Shown: positions 10,700 to 24,585, numbered from the stretch's first letter. The stretch: 64,000 nt of DNA from Micropterix aruncella (GCA_944548615.1 OX155952.1:34731788-34795787), one strand, 5' to 3'. The notes: generated by a model from the letters alone, not told the origin. Numbers and translations are program-made.

Positions 10700-11120
10700 A
10701 ATTGTCATTTCGTGTCACGGCAGAGTATTTCACACAAAGCAGAAATATAATAGTAACTTAGCGCTATTTTTTCTTTGCGCTGAACCCGATAGAACGAAGC
10801 GGAAAGCACGCTATTCCGCCGCGGCGCAGAGTGCCTTTTTTATTCAGCGAAAGGCCGCCGGAAATAGCGGCCGAGCGCAGCGCAGGGCTGAAAGGCGCCG
10901 GGGCGGGGAGGGCGTACCAGGGCCAAATGGCAGATAAGAGAATGGACCGGGCGGAGGAATTAGAGGGCATCCCTTTTAGTAATAAGATTTTGCGAGTTGA
11001 TAAGCAACTTAAAAGGCGGTCCGGCAAGTGAGACTTTACGGGGTTAACATTAGGCGGCGATAAGTCGCGAGATCGTCGCCCTCAAAGGGTTTCCCTTTTT
11101 CAAAAGAGGCTAGACAGCGA
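10700..11120. other. GC-rich unique island
   Basis: GC-rich sequence with CCGCCG/CGGCC clusters and overlapping short frames on both strands, none with a recognisable domain. No repeat copy is visible elsewhere in the window. It may be a conserved non-coding element. Confidence 0.3.
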
Positions 11121-11841
11121 AGGCACGGGAGACTTACGACCTTCAGTGTCTTATCTGGCGTATAATTGAACATAGAAGTATCTACGCCGATTATTCCCTA
11201 ATCAACCCAAACGGCGGTCAAGAATAAAAATGATAAAAAGAAAGAGAGAAGAACAGGAATAGAGACAGAGAAACAGAAAGCTAGAAAACAATTTATATTG
11301 AAATCGAAATTGAAATCTCCAACTACAAATGTTATTTCCAAAAAGAATATCATAGAGTGAAAGCTAATAAGGAACTTACACGAACACAAACTCACTAGTT
11401 TATATATAATTGAAATATATTTTTATACATAAGTTCGAGCACGTTACAGAATACCACAATAAACCTCAATGGCCAAAGATCCGTGAACGTATACATGTTT
11501 AAATTCATAAATATTGATGAACAGTGACACTGCATAAACGAGTGACGGAAACTAAAAAACTAGGAAACCGTGACGGAAACTAAAAACTAGGAAAACTAGG
11601 AAACTAGGAAACTCTCTTCTTAGATTAGATTATGATCAGATAAGGGTGGGATAAGAACACCTGCTCTGTGATAGTCAAGGATGTGATATTAATGGACCGA
11701 TATTTTAAACAACCTCAAGCAATGTTGGAAATGTAGGTGAATTAGAATTGAGGTAAAGGGGAGGAAAATGACGTTTTCCTTTTCTTCAGTTTCAATCGCT
11801 ATTTTACGCAGTATAACCTTTAAGCCACTTGTAATTCTTAG

Positions 11842-13150
<1,309 letters not shown>

Positions 13151-13151
13151 T

Positions 13152-13199
13152 CCTATACGATAGCCACATAATTCTTAGATTATGTGGCTATCGTATAGG
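13152..13199. repeat. perfect hairpin, 21-bp arms, 6-nt loop
   Basis: 13152-13172 (cctatacgatagccacataat) pairs exactly with 13179-13199. It marks the point where similarity between the two protease copies ends. Confidence 0.9.
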
Positions 13200-13209
13200 G
13201 GTTCCTCTT

Positions 13210-14055
13210 AACTTACTAGTTTTCTTTGTTATAAATTAGTTTTCAATATCTTTTCTCAGTTGCTGTTTTTTTAGATATACATCGGTCTGTTATCCATTGA
13301 ATATCCTGTTGAGTATTGATCAGTAATTAATATCAATAATTATGGAAAATATCTTTATTTATTTATTTAATTTATTCAGGAAATTCACAATAAAATGCTT
13401 AAAAATACATTATCGAAGAATATAAAATATAGAAATATTTACCCATAATCGTGTATTTATAAATACGATCGCATATCGTTCCACTAAGCTAAGCTTGTGC
13501 TAAAGTGGATATTCATTTCTGCTGGGCATAAGAGCATGAACAATATTTCTCCGTGAATGACTTCAAACCGTATACTATCACCGCAACTGTGGTCTAATTT
13601 AGGCCCTAATATAATCCTGTAACTTTCTTCTTATCGGGAGTTTGTTATTTTGCGTTATTGATATATGATATGATATAAGTCTTTAGCAAAGTTCTGAAAT
13701 AAAATGACTTTCTATCCCTTTCACCAACTCAACGCTAGAAAACGCGATAGGCACAGAAGCCATACATTCAAATCTCATAACAAAATATATAGGACTTAAT
13801 TAGGTAAATTCGAAAGCTACAAATTGAAGGTAATATAAGAGTAGACGCGAAATAGGATTTTGCTGAAATCAATAGAAAATTAAACTTTTTGGACAAGCAC
13901 ATCCCCAGCAGGAAATTGTAAATTTCGAAGATTAATGTTGACTTTAGTGACATGGTATACCGCGTCATAAAAATAGAAGAATAATAATAATATACAGAAT
14001 GTAAAACAACGCATGGGAAAATGGGGTAACGTAACGGACGTTACCACATTTCAAT
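13210..14055. other. AT-rich intergenic DNA
   Basis: No supported gene. A TTTATTTATTTAATTT run near 13360 could be the A-rich tail of a minus-strand LINE fragment, but no coding part is visible. Confidence 0.4.
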
Positions 14056-14061
14056 AATAAG

Positions 14062-14255
14062 TTTCGTCCCAGTAACCACGTTAAAAAACTGGTTCCAGTA
14101 AGATCACCGAAGTTAAGCAACGTCGGGCATGGTCAGTATTTGGATGGGTGACCGCCTGAGTACTGTCACGTGATGTTATAAAAAAGATCGGTCACCTGTA
14201 AGATGATTGTCGTTAGACAATAAGGTGGGCCGCTGTCGGTATAAAGGATTTTAAA
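14062..14255 (+). repeat. 5S rRNA-derived SINE-like element, copy 1
   Basis: Bases 14062-14178 align along most of a 5S rRNA. Diagnostic stretches are gatcaccgaagttaagcaac, gtcgggc and tggatgggtgaccgcctg. The 5S part is diverged at both ends. It continues into about 80 bp that is not 5S, from gatgttataaaaaagatcgg to gtcggtataaagg. This tail recurs after the 5S-like copy at 61352-61545, which argues for a mobile 5S-derived retroposon rather than an isolated pseudogene. Confidence 0.7.
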
Positions 14256-14259
14256 AAAT

Positions 14260-16776
14260 GGGACATCTGACGTGACATAATGAAACAGTCAAAACAAGGC
14301 GAGATGAGTCGAGAGGAATTCTATGAATTGCAATAAAATATAAATAGCAAAAGAAATTCATTAATCAGCTCCCTATCGTAGTAATTTCTAACCATTTAAT
14401 ACCAGTCATAATATTAACATATTGGGAGTTAGACAATTCGTTCCTCTCCACGTCCTAATGATTTTAGTATTCCCAGAATGAAGAAAATTTTGATTCATGA
14501 TTGTTTCGTTGAGCTCTTCCTTAGAAACAAAATGACTCTCTGGATGGTGGATGGTCGGCTTATCTCCCTGTTCACTACGCACCGTAGACTAATACACAAA
14601 GGTAAAAATGATAGGGATTGTTAGAATTACGTCTATGGAGTCAGGGGTTGAAACTGTGTCTCATTATCTTTAATTCTATGTAAATGAACGTCTGACGGAA
14701 AGGGAATGGAACGAGAAGGGCGGAGGAGGGGGGATAGACAGGAGGCAAGGGGAATAAAGCATTACAGAATGGCGAAGAGCGGATGGCGGCGAAAGAGAAA
14801 TGTACTTCTCACTCGAAATTTGTATAAGTAATTGCGGTTGATGTTGCTCGTCTCCACTAAATGCTGAAGTACCCTCTTTTACAATCATAATTTTGTCTGG
14901 CTTTATGAAATTCCCAACTTTTCCAGCCGTTCTTTCTACACGGTATGCCAGTTCGTCTTTCACTGGGTTGCCTATTGGGTATTGGCATGCGTTCTATCTA
15001 TATATTAAAGACTGATAGTAGTCATATAATACTCCCTATTAAATAACTGACCGTATCATTGTGTTATAGTGTTGAAAATACTGGCTAGACTATAATATAA
15101 TTCAAAAAGTGAATGTTTCCTGAATTATACTACCTGACATGGAAAATGGCTTGAAAGGGACAATGAGCTATCATTTAAGTATTTTTATCGCGCCAAATAC
15201 AGACGTATCATAAAACTAAATTCGAAATACAATAAAACATTATTACGCAGGTTGCCTATAATCAGCTACTGGCAAAGTGCACCTCGGATCATTCGAAGTA
15301 ATAGATCTATTTTTGTATTTGTTACTCAACTGGTACAAACTTTGAACAGCCCTAACTAGGTAACACCTGTGCTAAAGAAGTTTTACATTGTAGAAATGTT
15401 GTTGCTTTTGTTGCCTTCTATTATCAGACAGTGTTTTTATATATTGTAGATTATATAATTATAGGAAATCTTAATTTACATAATATGAATGTATATCAAA
15501 CAAAATAATGAACAAAATATTTATATTTCATAGTTATAGCACGATTTTACATCTAAAATAAACTTCTGCTGTATTATTGTTGTTATTACCTAATCTTCAG
15601 TCAGCTGCATATTTATTGTATGATTTGTAACTCAACATTTAGTAGAAAAGTATCATAATTCGAAGGGCTGAAAAATATTTTTATGCGAGAACCAACATCA
15701 CAAAACGTGAACTAAATGGTGATCACGACACCTATGACACTCGCCACTAGTTAAATATTGCCCTTCCAAGAGTACATCTAACATAGACACAAAAATCATT
15801 TAATTACGTTAGTTTTAAGCTTGCTGCCTCCCTCTCCAAACAAGACTTCTAGAGTTAACAATAGTCGAGAGCTTTATGCAAAGAATATTGGCATCCACAC
15901 ATGCTTTCGATAAGTTGGACGAGTTCTACAGCTGTGCTGAATCGATTGTAGTCTAAATATTATTTGTATATTAGATTTAAACAGTTTATGGCAATGCTAT
16001 TTTATAATATTGATAGGATTTTTCTTATACGCTTCAGGCTGTTTGTTTAGTTGTTAAGTTGACTTTTGAAACAGTATTATTTCCAAATTATGTTGGAATT
16101 AAATTAGTGGATCTTTTTTTTATTTGTTTTGTTAAGCTTTTTTGTTTCTTTTATTGCGTTTATTTTTGTTTTATTTTGTTATGTATTTTAATTAAAAAAT
16201 CGTATAATGCGGAAACGTGCGACTTATTTATAATATTTTCTTACAGCTTAGGCCACAGTATTTCCTTTTTAGACAACTTTGTCAACTATGTATTTTACAT
16301 ATCATATGTCGACAAAGTTATTTGTAAACAGGTATTTGTTATTTTTAAACAACAATTTTAAAAAATCATTGATAATTCTTATCTTTAAAATAATGCTTAC
16401 TATTTTGAAATAAGAAAGGAATTTATAATTAATATTTTATGATTGTGGAGGGGAAGTGTAGATTTTTACAATTACGTAGTATTATTTTCTCTATAAAAGA
16501 GGACTTGTAATTATTTTTAACCGGCTAGCTTTCACTACTCGGGTACATCGTGCGTCTGGTAATTCAGTTAAACATAATAGAAATTACTTATAATATTAAA
16601 TAAACTACGTTAATTGATTTAACCTGATTCTCATGCAATCTAATTTTGTAGTCCATGTAAAGCAATAACGGAATTACTAATGAGAATATAAACGGGCAAC
16701 AATGAACCCAAAGGACGCTTCTGCCAAGGGGATATCTAAAACATATGTCACACAGAGGGAATGAGAGGGGGAGGGG
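14260..16776. other. AT-rich intergenic DNA
   Basis: No supported gene. The 100-codon frame at 16059-16361 is T-rich and Phe/Ile-rich by composition, and the frames in the G-rich patch near 14690-14790 lack motifs. Confidence 0.4.
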
Positions 16777-16787
16777 CAAATGTGACA

Positions 16788-17404
16788 AATTGGAGTTTTC
16801 AACTAATACGGGCGAACCCGCACCCTAGGACGGTATAATCATATAAAATGATTTTTTTAACCGTGGTGTGAATGCAGAGCCTTAATGACAAGATAGTACA
16901 CCGTCTAACTACGCCAACATGCCCATGCGAGACTAAATCCTTACAGCGTGGTACTAGCAAGTTGACCCAGCAGGCAGCCTGGCGCCGTCACTAACAGATT
17001 TAGCATTGGATTTCTCCGTCATCCCGTCTGGTTACGGGTACGAAGTCGCTTGCGCGGCCTCTACCTGATGTTAGCGGTAATTCATTTCAATTGTATCGCG
17101 GATCGCGTCTGTTCAGGCGGGATCGGGTAGCCAATGGATCCTTTCAAGAACAGCTGACCTCAGGTCAAAAACCACCCACCGCTTCTTAGGAGACGTAAAA
17201 GACTCCCCAGTTAATCACAGGAGTGCACAGTCCGTTGGCTGATGCCGCATGATGCGCAGACTGCCCAACAGCGCCCGAAGGGCATCACCCGCAGTTCACT
17301 GATCCACCTGCCGTGGGGAAACAGAGTCCCTACCAGGTTGAGCTGACCCAAGTTAACGAGCGGGTCATAGTGGTCCAACTGAACAAGAACCATACGCTGT
17401 CAAC
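16788..17404 (-). mobile_element. GC-rich retroposon family, copy 1
   Basis: About 617 bp flanked by an 11-bp direct repeat caaatgtgaca (16777-16787 and 17405-17415). The left end carries the family's terminal sequence (acgggcgaacccg), which I take as the 3' end, so the sense strand is minus. Internal segments match the other copies: tctaactacgccaacatgccc, gcttgcgcggcctctacc, gatcgggtagccaatgg and gatgcgcagactgccc. No conserved reading frame is evident. Confidence 0.75.
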
Positions 17405-17415
17405 CAAATGTGACA

Positions 17416-18149
17416 GTCTGATAAGCTAGGAGGTGGGGTGAGGGGGGGGGGGGCTCTAAATGTGACGTAATATTTTAGAGAAATAAATGAATCGCTGAGA
17501 TTTTGGTTGCAGTCGTCGTGCGCCACGGATTTTATTAACAACATTTATTATACAACATAATAAAATATGAATCTCATATTGTTAAAAAGTAATTATAACA
17601 GAGCAGAAATCTAATTGAGACAACGCGAGCGATCGACACCAATTCAATTTCTTCACTTGCTGCAAATTAAATGTTGTTTTCGATTACAGTTTCGCATGAA
17701 AATCCTTGCATGATAAACAGTATTTAACCTAATTAGTCTCTAAGGTGATTTTTAATTACTCCATAAGATTTAATATCCAATTACTAACGATAGGCAATCG
17801 ATTAATGGTCTGTCAATAATAGATCAAGAGCCAGCGACGGGGAAAGTTACTTGCGCCGGCAAAAATAGTCATGTCTAAGACTATAAAGAAGAGAACGTAA
17901 GAACAACTTCCGTTGATCAATACAAAAATGTACATCCCAAAAATCTTGAGTTCTTCTAACTTTTTTGAAGTAAAATTCGCATTATCAGATATAAGAATAT
18001 TTATAGGAAATATGGGTAAAGCAAGTTCTAGAAACGTAAGGTTTTTTATTCTAAATTGTATTAATAATTGTAGAAATACAACAGACGTCTTCAGGACATT
18101 TTGGACTGCGCTCAACATCACAGGTAGCAAACGGTGTCGTTCAGCTTAG
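17416..18149. other. intergenic DNA
   Basis: Begins with a G-rich run (12 consecutive G near 17440) and then AT-rich unique sequence. No supported gene; the overlapping frames at 17813-18149 on both strands have no motif. Confidence 0.4.
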
Positions 18150-18798
18150 GCCATAAGATTTATTGTCTTTTCGGGTCGGTCCAACTCACGATTTAGCAGC
18201 TATTCAATAGCTTTCTCGTATGGAGGACGACGCAGGGAAGGACTCTCGCGTCTCAGACCTAACGACTGGTGGATCGGTTTCCCCTGGGGCAATGCCTCCC
18301 GGCGCGACTGGACGGTTTGCGCACCGTGGGGCAACACCTCGGTTTTATGCACTCTGACTAATTACTAAAAGAGTCGGGAGACTTTGGAAATATACTGTTT
18401 CCTAAGCAGCGGGGGTGGATGTTGACCTGTCGCCAACCACTCTTGAAACGACCAATTGGCTACCTGATCCTGATTTCAGAGCAGGACAAAAGATGCTGAT
18501 GATCCACAATAGATTCAAACTGAATCACCGCTGAATATACGGCAAGTATATTGCAGTCGGGTGGTTGGAGGTTTACTGATGGTTAATTCCAGACGGAGAT
18601 ATCCTTCTAAAACTGGCATTCAGGGGGCGAGGCTGTCGTTCGGTACCATTCCCGGTGCCTCGCCGTAAGGCATTGGCCTCTGGCGGGCATGTTAGCTTAG
18701 TTAGACGGTAGGTTTGTATTCGTCTCTAAGTCTTCTACGCTCGATCATTATCGTAAAAACTTCCTGAGGTGACGGGTTCACATGTTGTAGTTGAGACC
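18150..18798 (+). mobile_element. GC-rich retroposon family, copy 2
   Basis: Reads in the plus sense and ends with ggtgacgggttcacatgttgtagttgagacc at 18768-18798, so the terminal hairpin seen in most copies is disrupted here. Internal landmarks match other copies: aagcagcgggggtgg, cttgaaacgaccaattgg and ggcctctggcgggcatg. The left boundary is approximate and I could not find a clear target duplication. Confidence 0.65.
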
Positions 18799-18799
18799 T

Positions 18800-19800
18800 C
18801 TAAGTGGAAGTGTATTTATTTGCATAGGCTTATAAAATTCAGCCCGACAAAAACAAAAATAGGAGATTAGCCATCATGGCACCTGCGCAGAACGCTCTCC
18901 CACGAGATCCATCAAGATCTACGCTGTTTTTACCTAAAACGCCGCTCGGAATGAAAATAAAATATTGACATAAACCTAACGGGTCATTCATTTTTTAAAC
19001 CGAGTCCGGCCGAGAAAGGGTGTATTGCACGGCAACTAATAAATTCTCGCAGCAGGTTTCTCGGCGCCCGCACAACCGGTCATTTTTTCCGTGACGTCAC
19101 GTCTGGCGGATGCCGCAAAATGGCCGACTTTCCGCTTCATTCACACTTAATGAACATTTTGCATATGAAATGTACAAATGGCCGGCAAATCGTGCAACGT
19201 TTATCGGTTATTTACGCATCACTTCACAATGTCTATCGATATTATTCAGTATTACGTTACTAAGTATTTTTTTTTTTTGATAACTATTATCAAATAAACA
19301 ATTCAGATTAGGTATGCTTACCAAGGAGAGGGATTAAACTTTTCTAAAAAAATCTATGTCAATGTCTATTTATTTTTAGAAACAGAAACAGGGTAATTTT
19401 GCACTTCTTTGGTATACTATTTTAAACTACAAAAAATAGAGGGGTATTAAATATCAGTATTAATTTAACTTTAATGCAATCGGAGCCGCGGGCCCATCAA
19501 GCAGTCTCTAAAATTCCGGAGCACTTCCCAGCAATTTCATTAATCATAAATGCAGGCTATGATAACCCGGTGTTTCACAGGTAGTTGAGAGCGGACGAGA
19601 ATTCGTAGAATAGTAATGTCTGGGCGGATAAATGACGGGTGATTTTTTCAGTCCCGCCCAACTCTACACAGAGAATGTTAAAAATGGCATAGCTATATAA
19701 CGGAAAATGGATACTTCAACAAAATGTTATGTATGTATGTAAGTCATAGACACCAATGTGTTCTACCATTTTCGACGAGTATTGTGTACACTCAAAGCTA
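18800..19800. other. intergenic DNA with a GC-balanced unique patch
   Basis: About 18940-19260 is GC-balanced, non-repetitive in this window and contains a CRE-like palindrome (tgacgtca) near 19093. The rest is AT-rich. No supported gene. Confidence 0.35.
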
Positions 19801-19804
19801 TCAA

Positions 19805-20105
19805 TGGGCTCGATTGCGTTTCTTCGTGAACTAAAATCGGAAATTAGTCCGTGTGAACGAGACAGGGCAATACGCTAGAGCGGAGTGTGAGATGACCGGT
19901 TGTCACTTGTTCGCATTAAAACTGCGCGCCAAGGTCAAATCTTAAACCGCACGAAATATGCTCGAATTTATTCGCACGAGTATAAGTTCAACAAGTAGTA
20001 TTTATCGACGATCGTTCGTTTCATATTCTGCTCTAACGTATTGCTCTGTCTCGTTCGCTTGGATTAATTTTAGTTTTAGTTCACAAAGAAACGCAATCGG
20101 GCCCA
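19805..20105. mobile_element. MITE with about 100-bp imperfect inverted repeats
   Basis: The left end TGGGCTCGATTGCGTTTCTT and the reverse complement of the right end (TGGGCCCGATTGCGTTTCTT) match closely, and pairing continues through gaacgagacag and gcaatacg. The element is about 300 bp with no coding capacity. The target duplication is not clear. Confidence 0.7.
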
Positions 20106-20109
20106 ATAT

Positions 20110-21475
20110 GTTATTATTTCTATCTATAATCCACTTCCACATAGAATTCAAGATATTGACATTTGTCGACCTTTCAAAAATAAATTGAAGAATAAAATAT
20201 TTTAAATATTCTTATACAATAGATTTCAATTCAAGGAAATATGACCAATTCATTTCATTATGATTGGGAATTAATTCATAATCATTATGATTGGGAATTA
20301 AATGTGTTACTAAACAGTTTTTATATTTAAATTATTGAAGATTCTGTTCCTTCATGTATAAGTAATATAATTTTGTTTGTAATTTTAATATTATTAAAAT
20401 GATAATTGTTATTTTTATGGTAAATTGTATCCCAATGGCTATTTATTGTCTATCAATTATAAACTTTATTATTTACCATATGACGTGAAAATGACATATG
20501 AATAATATTTTTTAAGAAAAACATTTTGTTTTAGGACATTCACTGATTAGTGGTTAGTTTATGGAATTCTATGTAGATTTATCTCTAAGAAATTTTGGTT
20601 AATATATTATATTTTGAATTTTCTTTGTCACATCTTATGGCAAAAATTTTGTTTACCCAATAGATAGGCTATGCTAGCTAACTGAAAACTGTTATTTCAC
20701 CTAGTATATACTATAATTGACAATAATAAGTTGATTTATTCAGTTTTGTATAGGTCAAAAGTAATGTGAACGTGAGACAAGGGAAAATAGAAACAAAAGG
20801 ATAAAAGAAACAGCGTACAAAACAATTATAAATCGTATGTTCTACCAGGCTATTATTTAATGTGAGGTGCCACGAGATACTACCTCCCAATTACTCCATA
20901 GCTGACCACCATTGGAGACACTCATCACTCATATGTATCATAATACATGTACACAGCAGTATCATGTCTAATGCGAAAATTTATTTTGCAGATATTATTA
21001 TATTTCTGACTTTTGAGACTGAAATTGAATTGACACTGAAACATTATAAAAGCGAGAATTTGATTTTGGATTATTAATTTAATTTATTTTACGTGATTTT
21101 TTCAACTGTAAATATATAAATGATTGCTGGCGTTAGAGTTATCACTAATATTCGAATATTATTACAAAATCTCGTATGGGGACACTATAAATACTTTCCA
21201 GGGGACATCTATAATATTCCTATTGTCTCCGGTCTATCCTACAGCCAAAGAAACGTGAATTGAACAGTGAAGACAATAAAAAAATTCGATTTACTTCCCA
21301 ATTCTGATAAAATAAATGATTGATTAAATTATGTATTGAAAAGGTGAAGAATCTTCTGGCGTACCAACTAATATACGAAAATCAATGTTTTATTTATGTT
21401 TCTTTTAATATAAGGCACTGAAAAATATAAAACTGAATATTAGAGAATAAATCCGGTAAGCATTATAAATAGGTT
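20110..21475. other. AT-rich intergenic DNA
   Basis: No supported gene. A 27-bp near-tandem duplication (cattatgattgggaattaa, twice) lies at about 20257-20302. Confidence 0.4.
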
Positions 21476-21479
21476 TGAC

Positions 21480-21620
21480 TAAGAATTTACCGGCGTTGTT
21501 GTAACGTCGGTTGCAACATCGCCGAAACGCCGGGTGCTACAAACTTCACATGGTAAATTCGTTTTTAAACATATTTGTAATGTTAAACAACCGCGATAAT
21601 CTTCGATTACAGAAAGAATT
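21480..21620. repeat. dispersed repeat related to 54060-54200
   Basis: The core cgccgaaacgccgggtgctacaa and the following ggtaaattcgtttt...ttgtaatgttaaacaaccgcgat recur near 54060-54200. There, the last part also appears as an inverted arm on the other side of the core. I do not recognise the family. Confidence 0.55.
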
Positions 21621-21744
21621 TCTAATTATACGTTTAATTCAAAATTAATCGATCGCTTAATTTTGGTGGGTATTTGCCGAGATTTTAAAATATCGAGATC
21701 CAATAATGTCGCGCTCACACAATTCGCTATTAGAGCGAATATAT

Positions 21745-21978
21745 AATATACTAGCTGCGCCCCGCGGTTTCACCCGCGTGGTAATGAAAAATTGTGATAA
21801 TGATGATAGAAAACTATATATCTTTATTAATTATAGCCTATGTGTTATTCTGATATGTAAGCTATATTATTGTAAAGTTTCATCAAAATCCATTCAGTAG
21901 TTTTTGCGTGAAAGAGTAACAAACATCCATACATACATTCTTACAAACTTTCGCGTTTATAATAGTAGTAGGATTTGA
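21745..21978 (+). mobile_element. LINE 3'-tail-like lepidopteran dispersed repeat
   Basis: The stretch from ctagctgcgccccgcggtttc through catcaaaatccattcagtag to gcgtttataatagtagtagg resembles the 3' tails of RTE-type LINEs and their derivatives that are abundant in moth and butterfly genomes. The identification is from memory of such repeats and is not coding-based. Confidence 0.55.
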
Positions 21979-21979
21979 A

Positions 21980-22585
21980 ATTTTGTGTGCAACGTTTTTA
22001 ATTTATTTGTCATTTAATGTTCGCTCCTGATGTCCGTCTATTACTTCTTTAAAATATACTTTATCCGAAGTGAATCAACCTGTACCTACATCTCTGAAAC
22101 TTGTTTTGGAAAATTGAGTAAAATATCATATCATACACAGCCACAGTTACGCTTTCCCATTAACGCAGCAGTTTCGCTTATTACATTAACACAAATGAAC
22201 AAAGTTCGGCACGAATCACGAACGCTGTAAATTTATCTCCCTTAAGTCAGGAGGGACGAGAACATCGTATTTGTATACATATTATACGCGGCCCGATGGC
22301 ATTATGCTCTGGGCAATTATCCTGCCAGGCCCATAAAGTTGCGTTATGGGTTTCTGCGATTCCCGGCGGGAGCATAAACTACACAGTCGAAGTTTTGTTT
22401 ACGAAAAAGATCATTATCAATAGACGCGAACGCTTACTGGAATGAAATAAGCAAAACGTCACTTGAAGGTAGGGAGTACCATCTTGAAAATAGGGCAATT
22501 TTATGGGCAAGCAGCGCCTCTCTATCTGTTTGATCTGTTAAATTGCATTACTGTATTGGTTATATAAAATTGTATTTAGAAACTA
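21980..22585. other. intergenic DNA
   Basis: No supported gene. A GC-balanced unique patch at about 22240-22430 contains ccattaacgc-type and cccggcggg motifs and may be conserved non-coding sequence. Confidence 0.3.
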
Positions 22586-22588
22586 CAG

Positions 22589-22877
22589 TTTTTAAGCACA
22601 TTTAAGTACTTCCCTGAAGTCTATTTATATCGCTCATAAATCAAACTTGTTTAAGCGCATATTACCTACTAGGCCGTAATCCCTATAATAAATGTATTGG
22701 ACGTTAATGAAAGCTCAGAATTTAAAAAAAAATACTTTTATACCTGACCTTCTATTGATGTACGATACCTTTGTTATAGGGATTATGGCCTACTTGCTAA
22801 TAGGCACTTAAACAAACTTGATCTATGAGCCATATAAATGCACTTCGGGGAAGTAGGTACTCAAATGTGCTTAAAAA
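22589..22877. mobile_element. MITE with about 105-bp inverted repeats
   Basis: 22589-22603 (tttttaagcacattt) is the exact complement of 22863-22877. Similarity continues inward to taggccgtaatccctataa (22671-22689) and its complement near 22774-22792. The element is about 290 bp and non-coding. Confidence 0.75.
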
Positions 22878-23020
22878 TGCAATTGAAAATTTGTTTTTTT
22901 TTGCATTTTGAGAACCGCTGCAATATCCAATATTCTATAGAAGTACTTTAATACTACTATTCATTCATATACATTTTCTATATATTCCTTATGAAGTTAC
23001 GTGTACAAAGTGATATAGAC

Positions 23021-23483
23021 CAGTGGTTCCCAATTAGTTTTTCCGGCGTACCAGTTTAAGAAAGACCTCAAACTCGTGTACCCGTTATTGCAGGAATGCC
23101 AATAGAGATGAAATTAGTTTTTTAAACATTTATTACCATAAAAATACAGTTGAAATGTCGCGTGTCGGTGAAAATTAGTAAAATGTGACAAATGTGCACG
23201 TTGTTCTTTCCACAACTCTGATAAATCTGGTTGCTTTTTGGTCAGCTTCAATCGCAACTCGTTTTCGAATTGAAGCCTATGACGTTGTTTAGATTTTAAG
23301 TTTGTCATGGCCAAAAATCCGCTCTCGCAAAGGTCGGCCGTGTAAAATATATGATAGCAATTGTTGTTTGAGTAATGGTTTTTTAATTATTAAATTATTT
23401 TAGTCAAGAGATTGCCTTGCTTACCCCTTGATGCAACTTCGCGTATCCCTGGGGGTATGCGTACCACTAATTGGGAAACACTG
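23021..23483 (-). mobile_element. hAT-like transposon, deletion derivative
   Basis: The termini CAGTGGTTCCCAATTAG (23021) and CTAATTGGGAAACACTG (ending 23483) are inverted and of hAT type. They are flanked by 8-bp duplications differing at one base, atatagac (23013-23020) and atctagac (23484-23491). The 463-bp interior retains on the minus strand (23114-23314) the sequence MAMTNLKSKQRHRLQFENEL and following residues. It resembles the C-terminus of ZBED-like hAT transposases, where 'NIKNKKRNRL' and 'LRLALT' type motifs occur. All catalytic regions are gone. Confidence 0.78.
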
Positions 23484-23491
23484 ATCTAGAC

Positions 23492-24420
23492 GAATTCTCA
23501 GATGATTGTATTACAAACAACCTGAAACTTAATGAGGAATAATGTCATAGCATCAAATTTATCAGAAATATAAATAAAGGTAAGGATGCTATAATCTTTC
23601 TGGGTGCGCGCTAAAAGAGGTAAACGAAGTAAAAGAACTTGGCATCAGATTTTTTTAATATTTATTTTTTGGTATTTTTGTACCACTGAATAGTATTTAT
23701 AGGATATATGGATCTATCAAATATGGATAGTGTTATCGCTATCCATATTTGAAATGTGTGCACTCGCAAAACCTATATGAAATACAAATTATAGAACATC
23801 TTTCTGGTTTATGGCAGCAGGTTCTAGTGACACTGCTCCTAAAGTACTGGGGTTAGTTTCAAGGGAGAGCTTTCATGACTGGATTTTATAATATCATTTA
23901 ATTTCACGTTTTTATGTAACAAAAAATATATTTCGCAAATTTGTATCTGTCTCTATGTATAACACCGCCTAAGAAGTAATCACAGTTACCTTTTAACACG
24001 GTCTTAATTGATGCAAATAAACGAGAGCACGAACGGTATATTTAGAGTTGCTCCAGGGGCGGACTATGGCGTGAGACAATTAAGCGTAATTGAGTCATTC
24101 GGCGCTCACCGGTCGTTAAGGAGATCGTTTACGTTGCCCGCAAAAGGATAACGCCACCGAGCGATCTGTTTTGAAGCGGATCGCGCAAATGCACACCGCA
24201 CAGCACCGCTTTCCAGCTTTTTTCCCTTTCGGCGGTTTGGCTACGGGGCAAATGGCCGCTCGTTTAATTAGATATGCTAACGTGCTACGAAGCTAAATAG
24301 CGAAATAAAATTTTATCGCTTTTCTTTGTTTCGCTTTGATAAAACAAGTGGCTGTAGTCAGAAACGCATTCGTTTTGATGTCACACGGACTACATCGTGG
24401 AAATTTCTTTTGAATTTTTT
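23492..24420. other. intergenic DNA with a GC-balanced unique patch
   Basis: No supported gene. 12-bp arms caaatatggata/tatccatatttg form a fold-back at about 23718-23753. The patch at about 24000-24310 is unique and rich in TAATT and CGG motifs, a candidate conserved non-coding element. Confidence 0.35.
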
Positions 24421-24423
24421 TTT

Positions 24424-24585
24424 TATCCAATCTATATAATAAAAATGACTCGGGTTTTATGTATGTTACCTAATAACTCACGAGAGGCTGGCCCGATTGG
24501 GATGATTCTTTTTTGTTTTGTTCATAATCACTTCCGTCATAATATAGGCTATAAAAAATCCGGAAAATGTCACGGAAAGTGAGAA
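24424..24585. mobile_element. dispersed repeat end (tctatataataaaaatgactcg)
   Basis: Sequence beginning tctatataataaaaatga and including cacgagaggctggcccgattggg resembles a common lepidopteran interspersed repeat. I could not find its other boundary. Confidence 0.4.

Noticed and set aside
14062..14178. A functional 5S rRNA gene
   Set aside because: It is diverged at both ends and embedded in a repeat with a shared non-5S tail.
16059..16361. A 100-codon plus-strand frame with a membrane-protein look
   Set aside because: The hydrophobic residues come from T-rich DNA; there is no motif and no codon bias.
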